5,252 nt of DNA, taken from Bacteroidales bacterium. Lineage in GTDB: Bacteria; Bacteroidota; Bacteroidia; Bacteroidales; UBA12077. Where the stretch lies: positions 1 to 5,252 of the forward strand of contig DAOVYZ010000283.1 of the NCBI GenBank assembly GCA_030635365.1, given 5' to 3'. A program made the position numbers and the translations under genes. The notes under the pieces were generated by a model. That model was not told where the DNA came from. It searched no databases and saw nothing but the letters and a program-made list of their open reading frames with translations. Below, one piece after another: positions 1 through 5,073 of this stretch; positions within the stretch are counted from its first letter, which is position 1, and each line of letters begins with the position of its first letter.

Positions 1-1317
1 TAACCAATTCGATAAATCTTTTTGTAATTTCCCGCGAATATTACAATCAGCACAAACGTTTCGTAATATTTTTTTAGCGGCACTAAAGTTATCTTTTCGA
101 ATAGGATTTACAATCTTTTTCAATTCGCTGGTAATTGTGCCAACTTTGTCGTATCCCTCTCGTTTACACATACATGAGCGATTGTCAATAATTTCAATTA
201 ACTTCTCTCTTTCTTCTTTTACAGGATCTTTAAACTTTCTCCAAGCTGCTTTTTTAGCCTCTTTAGCTTCATTTAAAGTATCTTCCTCAAGTTTTGACAA
301 TTCACTATTTGTAGCTAGTTTTTCTGAAATAATCCAATTACGCATTCTACTAATTCCATCGTATTCTTTTTCCCAGTTTAATCTTTCTTCAGGCTTATAA
401 CGTTCATGTGATCCGGAAGTAGAATGCCCTTGAGGTTGTGTTACTTCTTCAATATGAAAGACAACAGGAATATGCTCCTTTCGGGAAAGTTCAGTACCCT
501 CTTTAAATATTTTCAATAATCCCGGATAATCCCATCCTTTCCCATTGTATATTACAATACCGGGTTTATCCTTGGTTCTTTCAAAGCCTTGCAATAATTC
601 GGAAATACTGCTTTTTGTGGTTTGGTATTTCTTAGGAACAGAAATTCCATATCCATCGTCCCAAATAGCCATTATTGCCGGAACCTGAAGTACACCAACT
701 GCATTTATTGATTCCCAGAATTGCCCTTCTGATGTACTGGCGTCACCAATCATACCAAAAGCCACCTCGTTACCTTTATCAGATAAGGTTTTAAATTGAT
801 GCAGGCCTTTAATATTCCTGAATAATTTTGAGGCATAAGCCAATCCAACCCAACGAACCATTTGTCCTGCAGTAGGGGAAATGTCAGCAGATGAATTTTT
901 TTGTTTACTTATTTCTCTCCAACTACCATCCGGGTTTAAACTTCTGGTTGAAAAATGATTGTTAAATGAACGCCCACCATTCCCGGGATTTAAATTAATA
1001 TCCGTTTCCCCATAAAGTTGAGCAAAAAATTCTTCCGCAGTAAATAATCCTGCTGCCATCATAAAGGTTTGATCACGGTAATAACCGGAACGCCAGTCGC
1101 CATTCCTGAAATTTTTAGCCATGGCAATCTGGGCTATTTCTTTTCCATCGCCAAAAATTCCAAACTTTGCTTTACCTGTTAAAACTTCCTTTCGGCCCAT
1201 TAAACTTATTTGCCGACTTAAATAAGCCAGTTTATAATCACTTAATACATCTTGTTTATCATAAACAGGATTATTCTTTATAGTTGTACTTTTTGTTTCC
1301 AGGTTTTTTGTACTCAT
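1..1317 (-). CDS. Thiamine-diphosphate-dependent 2-oxoacid dehydrogenase E1, alpha part (partial, C-terminus beyond left edge)
   Basis: Reading from ATG at 1317 leftwards gives 439 residues with no stop before the edge, so the gene is incomplete. The protein resembles the single-chain E1 (alpha-beta fused) enzymes of Bacteroidota, usually annotated as 2-oxoisovalerate/pyruvate dehydrogenase E1, which decarboxylate a 2-oxoacid with thiamine diphosphate and pass the acyl group to a lipoyl E2. Visible landmarks are SRQISLMGRKEVLTGKAKFG (residues 34-53), GYYRDQTFM (78-86), the ThDP motif from GDASTSEG (191-198) to WDDGYGIS (219-226), and QPQGHSTSGSHERY (294-307). The ThDP motif departs from the canonical GDG...NN form, which from memory is normal in this subfamily. 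Residues 310-400 are charged and helical, as in a linker. The beta (transketolase-like) half should lie beyond position 1. Oddity: four cysteines at 382, 384, 422 and 425. The exact 2-oxoacid substrate cannot be decided. No convincing promoter was found upstream of the start. The family call is strong. Confidence 0.9.
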   Translation of the reverse strand, partial: MSTKNLETKSTTIKNNPVYDKQDVLSDYKLAYLSRQISLMGRKEVLTGKAKFGIFGDGKEIAQIAMAKNFRNGDWRSGYYRDQTFMMAAGLFTAEEFFAQLYGETDINLNPGNGGRSFNNHFSTRSLNPDGSWREISKQKNSSADISPTAGQMVRWVGLAYASKLFRNIKGLHQFKTLSDKGNEVAFGMIGDASTSEGQFWESINAVGVLQVPAIMAIWDDGYGISVPKKYQTTKSSISELLQGFERTKDKPGIVIYNGKGWDYPGLLKIFKEGTELSRKEHIPVVFHIEEVTQPQGHSTSGSHERYKPEERLNWEKEYDGISRMRNWIISEKLATNSELSKLEEDTLNEAKEAKKAAWRKFKDPVKEEREKLIEIIDNRSCMCKREGYDKVGTITSELKKIVNPIRKDNFSAAKKILRNVCADCNIRGKLQKDLSNWL

Positions 1318-1421
1318 AATATACAATGTTTGTCAAAAAACTAATTGTTTGAATATTATTAAATTATTAACTTAATCTATCAATGTGAAGCTTTATACCG
1401 GTTAATAATCTTTTAAATATC

Positions 1422-1429
1422 TATCTTTG
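1422..1429 (+). promoter_or_regulatory. Bacteroidota-type -7 box for the small membrane protein gene
   Basis: TATCTTTG is a perfect match to the phylum's TAnnTTTG -7 consensus and lies about 32 bp before the ATG at 1462, leaving a leader of roughly 25 nt. I see no TTTG at the usual -33 distance, so only half the promoter is supported. It sits in the 144-bp divergent space between the E1 gene and the small gene. Confidence 0.5.
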
Positions 1430-1461
1430 CATTCGAATGATATAACAACAAAGTTTAATTA

Positions 1462-1704
1462 ATGTTTATAGAAATTCTTCTTTTAGTTATAGGTTTAATG
1501 GCAATTGTATTTATTGCTTTGGGATTTAATATTTTTTTTAGAAAAAATAAAAAATTTCCTCAATCTTCGATTGGAAAAAATAAGGATATGCGTAAACTAG
1601 GGTTGTCTTGTGCTAAACATGAGGAAATTAAGTGCCGACAGAAATTAGATAAGATTACCGGATTAGTAGACTGTTCGGGATGTGGGCATACTTCAAAAGT
1701 TTGA
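1462..1704 (+). CDS. Small single-pass membrane protein with a four-cysteine cytoplasmic tail (unknown function)
   Basis: This is an 80-residue protein of unknown function. Residues 3-26 form one hydrophobic helix. It is followed at once by a basic stretch (RKNKK, 27-31), so by the positive-inside rule the tail should face the cytoplasm. The tail contains FPQSSIGKNKDMRKLGLSC (32-50) and cysteines at 50, 58, 71 and 74, the last pair as CSGC. Such a set could bind zinc or an iron-sulfur cluster, but that is inference. From memory, short Bacteroidota membrane proteins with a similar FP-x4-GxNKxMRxxGxSC segment exist and lack an assigned role. It is transcribed alone, divergently from the E1 gene, with a -7 box upstream. 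It is not obviously NqrM, another small Cys-rich membrane protein, because the cysteine spacing differs. The good start position, -7 box and coherent topology argue that it is a real gene. Confidence 0.8.
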   Translation: MFIEILLLVIGLMAIVFIALGFNIFFRKNKKFPQSSIGKNKDMRKLGLSCAKHEEIKCRQKLDKITGLVDCSGCGHTSKV

Positions 1705-1756
1705 TAATAGCTTTAATTATGTAATTATTGCTAAAAGAAAGCTAAAGTAATTAGAT

Positions 1757-1785
1757 TTTGATTTTATACATTTTTTGTACCTTTA
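1757..1785 (+). promoter_or_regulatory. Putative promoter of the MNT/HEPN (and perhaps osmC) transcript
   Basis: TTTG at 1757-1760 is followed after 17 bp by TACCTTTA at 1778-1785. This matches the Bacteroidota TTTG / TAnnTTTG pattern except for the last base. Transcription would begin near 1790, giving a leader of only about 10 nt before the ATG at 1801, so translation would be nearly leaderless. No separate TAnnTTTG box was found before osmC, so this promoter may drive all three reading frames. Confidence 0.45.
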
Positions 1786-1800
1786 TAAAAAATCACAGTA

Positions 1801-2121
1801 ATGGTTAGTAACATTGCAATATTGGTTGAATTAAAAAATCATTTGATAAAGAACTATGGTGATTCTGTAAGGGATGTTATTTTATTTGGTTCACAAATAC
1901 GAAGTGATTCTCAGGAGTTCTCAGATTACGATATTTTGATTGTATTAAATAATAATTTTTCTGGTAAGGATGAAAACCATATTTTAGATTTGTGTTATGA
2001 TATTGATTTAAAATATAATATCTTGTTAGATGTTCACATAATATCATCAGGGGAGTTAAATTCTATTCGTGGCAGGCAACCTGTTTTTGTAAATGCTCTA
2101 AAATCCGGAATATACGCATAA
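1801..2121 (+). CDS. MNT-domain nucleotidyltransferase, antitoxin of a HEPN/MNT (type VII-like) toxin-antitoxin pair
   Basis: The 106-residue protein is a minimal nucleotidyltransferase of the DNA polymerase beta superfamily. It has the full signature GS-x10-DxD: G30, S31, D42 and D44 (in SDYDILIV). A third acidic residue, D77 in LLDVHIIS, completes the metal-binding triad. In characterised HEPN/MNT systems the MNT protein AMPylates the HEPN RNase and so silences it. The length is typical and every catalytic residue is present, so the protein should fold and may be active. Its presumed partner begins 2 nt after the stop codon but is broken (2124-2271), leaving this as an orphan antitoxin in the window. 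It could act on another HEPN protein elsewhere in the genome, or be a decaying relic. Recognition of the family is confident; activity and target are inference. Confidence 0.88.
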   Translation: MVSNIAILVELKNHLIKNYGDSVRDVILFGSQIRSDSQEFSDYDILIVLNNNFSGKDENHILDLCYDIDLKYNILLDVHIISSGELNSIRGRQPVFVNALKSGIYA

Positions 2122-2123
2122 CT

Positions 2124-2271
2124 ATGGAAAGAGATGATAAGGAGAAATTAATACAATATCGTTTAGAGCAAGCAGAAGAAACAGTTTTAGACGTTCAGCT
2201 ATTAATTGAGATGTTTGATGCAGGATTTTATAGTGGGAATTAAGGAATATCTGAAGAATGATTTAAATTAG
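2124..2271 (+). pseudogene. HEPN-domain toxin remnant, internally deleted and frameshifted
   Basis: An ATG at 2124, 2 nt after the MNT stop, opens a 39-codon frame ending at TAA 2241-2243. Its opening, with YRLEQAEETVLDVQLL at residues 12-27 and GFYSGN at 34-39, is the typical first helix of HEPN toxins paired with MNT proteins. Where the family normally continues with an R/N-x-YYAxFY segment, the frame stops. In the +1 frame, overlapping the end of that ORF, lies GIKEYLKNDLN with a stop at TAG 2269-2271. This resembles the usual C-terminal tail of HEPN proteins (IKxYL). The simplest reading is an out-of-frame deletion with its junction near 2233-2241 that removed the middle of the gene, including the RNase catalytic region. 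Intact relatives are about 110-140 residues, so roughly 200-270 bp may be gone. The toxin cannot be functional. A truncated 39-residue peptide could still be made. Confidence 0.75.
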
Positions 2272-2276
2272 TAGTT

Positions 2277-2696
2277 ATGGAAACAAAAGAAACAATACGT
2301 ACAATCTATACAGGACAGTTGAGAACTGAGGCTGTTCATGTTCAGTCTGGTAATAAACTGATAACAGATGCACCTGTTGATAATCAAGGTAAGGGAGAAG
2401 CTTTTTCACCGACCGATTTATTAGCTACATCATTATCAAGTTGTATTTTAACTATTCTGGGTATTAAGGCAGAAGCTAATGGTTTTAGTATTGACGGAGC
2501 AACTGGCAAAACCTGGAAAATAATGTCTAATGATCCACGCAGGGTGTCTGAGGTTAAAATTGAGTATGATTTTACCATGTGTGATTTAACAGAAAATCAA
2601 AAGAAAATATTACAGGATCTGGTTAAAGTATCGCCAGTACCTTTAAGTCTGCATGAAGAGACAAAACAAAATGTAAATCTGAAGTTTAAGGATTGA
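2277..2696 (+). CDS. OsmC/Ohr-family protein (putative thiol peroxidase, YhfA-like)
   Basis: The 139-residue protein has the OsmC fold: an N-terminal beta region with APVDNQGKGEAFSPTDLL (32-49), then the central helix ATSLSSCILTILGI (50-63) carrying the peroxidatic-type Cys56, then SEVKIEYDF (91-99), and a C-terminal helix with PVPLSLHEE (120-128). Family members reduce organic or hydrogen peroxides in the cytoplasm with a second, resolving cysteine in a CPV-type motif. Here that position reads SPV, with Ser119 in place of Cys. The only other cysteine, Cys102, lies elsewhere. It may therefore work as a one-Cys enzyme or have another role. The length is typical. The ATG lies 5 nt after the HEPN remnant stop with no clear Shine-Dalgarno sequence, and no own promoter was found, so it may be read from the MNT promoter. 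The family is certain; the substrate is not. Confidence 0.9.
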   Translation: METKETIRTIYTGQLRTEAVHVQSGNKLITDAPVDNQGKGEAFSPTDLLATSLSSCILTILGIKAEANGFSIDGATGKTWKIMSNDPRRVSEVKIEYDFTMCDLTENQKKILQDLVKVSPVPLSLHEETKQNVNLKFKD

Positions 2697-2738
2697 CAGT
2701 GCAGAAAGTGAAAACGTATATGGTAAATGTATCTTTTT

Positions 2739-2744
2739 AATTTA
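2739..2744. repeat. Left copy of the presumed 6-bp target-site duplication
   Basis: AATTTA abuts the left terminal inverted repeat of the element at 2745-2882. The identical right copy is at 2883-2888. The right copy also belongs to an AT-only inverted repeat (AATTTAT 2883-2889 with ATAAATT 2896-2902) overlapping the fabD stop, which weakens the case slightly. Confidence 0.45.
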
Positions 2745-2882
2745 CAATGGTTCGTTAAACTTTGCCAAAGTTGAAATCCAATAAGATTTAACAGCCTGAT
2801 TAAGTGCTATATAACAAAATCACACAAACTCTGGCAAAGGTTTTTATCTACAGGCAATTATAAAAAAAGTAACGAACTGTTG
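2745..2882. mobile_element. Putative MITE: 138-bp non-coding element with nested inverted repeats and 6-bp flanking direct repeats
   Basis: The ends form an imperfect terminal inverted repeat: 2745-2757 (CAATGGTTCGTTA) against 2870-2882 (reverse complement CAACAGTTCGTTA), 11 of 13 matching. Just inside, 2759-2772 (ACTTTGCCAAAGTT) pairs with 2827-2840 (reverse complement CCTTTGCCAGAGTT), 12 of 14. The right side holds 29 extra bases (2841-2869) that form their own stem, TTTTTAT 2841-2847 with ATAAAAA 2860-2866. The hexamer AATTTA lies immediately outside both ends (2739-2744 and 2883-2888), as expected of a target-site duplication. No gene is encoded. The surroundings are AT-rich, so a chance hexamer is possible. 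Alternatives are a structured RNA or a bidirectional terminator between the convergent osmC and fabD genes. I do not recognise the parent transposon. Confidence 0.5.
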
Positions 2883-2888
2883 AATTTA
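2883..2888. repeat. Right copy of the presumed 6-bp target-site duplication
   Basis: AATTTA abuts the right terminal inverted repeat, identical to the hexamer at 2739-2744. It lies 12 bp outside the fabD stop codon, so an insertion here would leave the fabD coding sequence untouched. Confidence 0.45.
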
Positions 2889-2900
2889 TGTAATTATAAA

Positions 2901-3773
2901 TTATGCACTTTGCGTAGCTATTTGCCTGTCAATTTTCTTTAGTAAACCTTGAAGAACCGTTCCCGGTCCAACCTCAGTATATGAACTCATTTTATCTGCA
3001 ATCATATTTTGCATAATATAAGTCCATTTTACCGGTGAGGTTAATTGCTTAATTAAGTTTTCTTTAATTTGATCAGGATTTGTATAAGGTTTTGCATCTG
3101 CATTTTGATAAACCGGGCAAATAGGAGTATTAAAACTGGTGGAGTTAATAGCTTCAGCTAATTCAACTCTTGCAGGTTCCATTAATGGAGAATGGAATGC
3201 TCCACCAACTTTCAATGGTAAAGCTCTTTTGGCACCGGCTTCAGTAAGTTTTTTACAAGCTACTTCAATTCCTTTCATTGATCCGGAAATAACCAGCTGT
3301 CCCGGGCAATTATAATTTGCAGGAACTACAACTTCATCAATACTGGAGCAAACTTCTTCAACAATATTATCATCTAATCCTATAATTGCAGCCATTGTTG
3401 ATGGTTCGGCTTCACATGCTTTTTGCATTGCCATTGCACGTTTGTATACTAAAGTTAAGCCATCTTCAAAAGATAACGCTCCATTTGCTACAAGTGCAGA
3501 AAACTCTCCTAAAGAGTGGCCGGCAACCATATCCGGTTTGAAATTATCTAAAGTTTTAGCTAAAATTACTGAATGTAAAAAGATAGCTGGTTGAGTAACT
3601 TTTGTTTGTTTTAAATCATCTTCAGTACCTTCAAACATTAAATCGGTAATTCTAAAGCCTAGTATTTCATTTGCTTTTTCAAATAACTCTTTAGCTAGCG
3701 GATAATTTTCATAAAGATCTTTACCCATGCCAACAAATTGCGCTCCCTGGCCTGGGAATACGTATGCTTTCAT
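2901..3773 (-). CDS. fabD: Malonyl-CoA:ACP S-malonyltransferase
   Basis: FabD moves malonate from CoA to the phosphopantetheine arm of acyl carrier protein, supplying every elongation step of type II fatty-acid synthesis in the cytoplasm. The 290-residue protein is full length for the family. It shows the N-terminal FPGQGAQ (6-12) of the oxyanion region, the nucleophile elbow GHSLGEF with Ser87 (85-91), Arg112 that binds the malonyl carboxylate, ANYNCPGQLVISG (152-164), the catalytic His194 in GAFHSPLM (191-198), Gln243 in KQLTSPVKW (242-250) and the closing EVGPGTVLQGLLKK (267-280). All key residues are present. The start is set by the MKAYVFPGQG opening; the A/T-only leader has no Shine-Dalgarno sequence. 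It is separated from folE upstream by 130 bp that contain a good promoter, so it is probably its own transcription unit. It converges with osmC across the MITE-like element. No other fab gene is visible in the window. Confidence 0.97.
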   Translation of the reverse strand: MKAYVFPGQGAQFVGMGKDLYENYPLAKELFEKANEILGFRITDLMFEGTEDDLKQTKVTQPAIFLHSVILAKTLDNFKPDMVAGHSLGEFSALVANGALSFEDGLTLVYKRAMAMQKACEAEPSTMAAIIGLDDNIVEEVCSSIDEVVVPANYNCPGQLVISGSMKGIEVACKKLTEAGAKRALPLKVGGAFHSPLMEPARVELAEAINSTSFNTPICPVYQNADAKPYTNPDQIKENLIKQLTSPVKWTYIMQNMIADKMSSYTEVGPGTVLQGLLKKIDRQIATQSA

Positions 3774-3828
3774 AAATTTAAATTTGGTTAATACTTAATT
3801 TCATAAATGAAATTATTTTAACAGCGGA

Positions 3829-3860
3829 CAAAATTAAGAAATTACTCTTCATGAATCAAA
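3829..3860 (-). promoter_or_regulatory. Bacteroidota-type promoter of fabD
   Basis: On the minus strand TTTG (3860-3857) is followed after 20 bp by TAATTTTG (3836-3829), an exact match to the TTTG / TAnnTTTG pattern with normal spacing. Transcription would start near 3823, giving a leader of about 50 nt to the fabD ATG at 3773. This is the best-formed promoter in the window. It indicates that fabD is not dependent on the pterin operon upstream. Confidence 0.65.
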
Positions 3861-3903
3861 ATAAATTAATAATGTCGTTCTATCGAAAATCCAATATAAT
3901 TGT

Positions 3904-4542
3904 TTAGCTTAATTTTGAAGCTATTAAATGAATAAACTCTTCGCGGGTTTTGGTATCGCGTAAAAAAGCCCCGGTAAACGCCGAAGTAGTTGTTACAGAA
4001 TTTTGTTTCTGCACACCACGCATTTGCATGCACATATGAGATGCTTCAATTACAACTGCAACGCCTAAAGGATTTAATGTATCCTGAATACAATCACGAA
4101 TTTGCATCGTAAGTCTTTCTTGTATCTGTAAACGTCTTGCATATGCTTCTACTGCATGGGCAATTTTACTTAAACCGGTAATATATTCATTTGGAATGTA
4201 GGCTACATGGGCTTTTCCATAAAAAGGAATCATATGGTGTTCGCACATAGAATACAGCTCAATATCTTTAACAATTACCATTTGTTTATAATCTTCTTTG
4301 AAAATGGCTTTTTTTAATAAATCCTGAGGTTCTATATTATATCCTTTTGTTAAAAATTGAATGGCTTTAGCAACACGTATTGGGGTATCTAATAAACCTT
4401 CTCGTTCAGAGTCTTCGCCTATTAGGTCTAAAATTGCTTTATAATGTTCAGCTAATTTTTCCGTTTTTTCTTTATCCCATTTATCAATCCTTGAGTATCC
4501 GCTATCTTCAAAAGTCTTTACTCCATTATTAATAATTTCCAT
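3904..4542 (-). CDS. folE: GTP cyclohydrolase I
   Basis: FolE opens the imidazole ring of GTP and rearranges it to 7,8-dihydroneopterin triphosphate, the entry point to folate, tetrahydrobiopterin and queuosine. The protein has 212 residues, normal for the family (E. coli 222). The zinc ligands Cys100, His103 (SMCEHHMIPFYGKAHVAYIP, 98-117) and Cys171 (HMCMQMRG, 169-176) are present, as are the catalytic His102, His169 and the homodecamer core motif RRLQIQERLTMQI (136-148). Phosphate-binding Arg56, Lys59, Lys126 and Arg175 are visible. Oddity: by alignment with E. coli (offset 10), the triphosphate-contacting Arg139 is His129 here, in GLSKIAHAVE where relatives usually read IAR. It starts 7 nt after the PTPS-family gene and is surely co-transcribed with it from the right. 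The fold and zinc site look intact, so it is probably active, perhaps with altered kinetics. Confidence 0.96.
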   Translation of the reverse strand: MEIINNGVKTFEDSGYSRIDKWDKEKTEKLAEHYKAILDLIGEDSEREGLLDTPIRVAKAIQFLTKGYNIEPQDLLKKAIFKEDYKQMVIVKDIELYSMCEHHMIPFYGKAHVAYIPNEYITGLSKIAHAVEAYARRLQIQERLTMQIRDCIQDTLNPLGVAVVIEASHMCMQMRGVQKQNSVTTTSAFTGAFLRDTKTREEFIHLIASKLS

Positions 4543-4549
4543 AATAAAC

Positions 4550-4963
4550 TTAGTTTCCGTAATATTCTACAAAATTATTTTCAGTTTCTTGAACCTTAAT
4601 ACAATGGAGTTGAATTCCTAAAGCATTAATAACCGGTTCAAGTTCTTCCCATATTCCAATTACTATATTTTCTGTTGATGCCATTTTACCTTGCATAAAA
4701 TCAACTTCAAGGTTAATATTTTTATGATCAAGTTTAGTAATTACTTTTTCTTTTATGATTTTACTTAGATGCTTAATGTTAACAATAAAACCTGTTTCAG
4801 GGTTCTGATTTCCTTTTACTGTAACAAAAAGAACATAATTATGCCCATGCCAGTTTGGGTTAGAGCACTTTCCAAAAACCTCGTCATTTTTTTCCTCACT
4901 CCATTCGTCTCTTACTAAACGATGAGCAGCACAAAAACGTTCTCTCCGGGTAACGTAAATCAT
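4550..4963 (-). CDS. 6-pyruvoyl/6-carboxytetrahydropterin synthase family enzyme (PTPS/QueD), animal-type motif
   Basis: Members act on dihydroneopterin triphosphate, the FolE product. PTPS makes 6-pyruvoyl-tetrahydropterin for biopterin-like cofactors, and QueD makes 6-carboxy-tetrahydropterin for queuosine. The 137-residue protein has zinc ligands His14 (FCAAHRL), His39 and His41 (WHGHNY), catalytic Cys33, the relay pair Asp79-His80 (KLDHKN), STEN (96-99) and the pterin-anchoring Glu126 in ETENN. The cysteine motif is C-x5-HGH, as in mammalian PTPS, rather than the C-x3-HGH of E. coli QueD. Surrounding segments such as FGKCSNPN, LDHKN and ETENNFV also recall the human enzyme closely. This favours pyruvoyl-tetrahydropterin formation, but a queuosine role cannot be excluded because no other queuosine or sepiapterin reductase gene is in view. 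It is the first gene of the pterin pair, 7 nt ahead of folE. Automatic pipelines may label it queD. Confidence 0.93.
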   Translation of the reverse strand: MIYVTRRERFCAAHRLVRDEWSEEKNDEVFGKCSNPNWHGHNYVLFVTVKGNQNPETGFIVNIKHLSKIIKEKVITKLDHKNINLEVDFMQGKMASTENIVIGIWEELEPVINALGIQLHCIKVQETENNFVEYYGN

Positions 4964-5042
4964 AATAGATTTTAATTAAACTGCTGATTTATAAATCATT
5001 AATATTGTTTATAAATTAACAACAATTTTGAATTAAAAACAA

Positions 5043-5050
5043 TATATTTG
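5043..5050 (+). promoter_or_regulatory. Possible -7 box for the futalosine hydrolase-like gene
   Basis: TATATTTG matches TAnnTTTG exactly and lies 23 bp before the GTG start at 5074, giving a leader of roughly 17 nt. The TTTG at 5027-5030 is only 12 bp upstream, too close for a normal -33 box. Confidence 0.42.
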
Positions 5051-5056
5051 AGGAAA

Positions 5057-5064
5057 CAAAAGTA
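5057..5064 (-). promoter_or_regulatory. Possible -7 box for the PTPS-folE operon
   Basis: On the minus strand 5064-5057 reads TACTTTTG, an exact TAnnTTTG match. It would start transcription near 5050 and give a leader of about 85 nt before the ATG at 4963. No TTTG is present at the usual -33 distance, so support is partial. It lies beside an oppositely oriented box at 5043-5050. Confidence 0.38.
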
Positions 5065-5073
5065 CTAAATACT

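Noticed and set aside
137..400. Open reading frame of 87 codons on the plus strand
   Set aside because: It lies antisense within the clear E1 coding sequence, is low-complexity Ser/Leu/Phe-rich and shows no family features.
1319..1461. Promoter for the E1 gene: TAGTTTTT on minus at 1343-1336
   Set aside because: It matches the -7 box at all but the last base and has no -33 partner, so it was not supported well enough to list.
1708..1744. Inverted repeat TAGCTTT / AAAGCTA after the small membrane protein gene, as a terminator
   Set aside because: The stem is 7 bp with a 23-nt loop and no T-run follows, so it is too weak to call in such AT-rich DNA.
2384..2578. Open reading frame of 64 codons on the minus strand
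   Set aside because: It is antisense to the well-supported OsmC-family gene and has no recognisable content.
2759..2840. The CTTTGCCAAAG / CTCTGGCAAAG pair followed by TTTTT, as a simple osmC terminator
   Set aside because: The T-run at 2841-2845 fits a terminator, but the stem encloses a 54-nt loop and there is an outer inverted repeat with flanking direct repeats. An insertion element explains more of the structure. The region could still end transcription.
2883..2902. AATTTAT / ATAAATT inverted repeat at the fabD stop, as a terminator
   Set aside because: The stem is made only of A and T and overlaps the stop codon, with no following T-run on the minus strand. It is probably a by-product of base composition.
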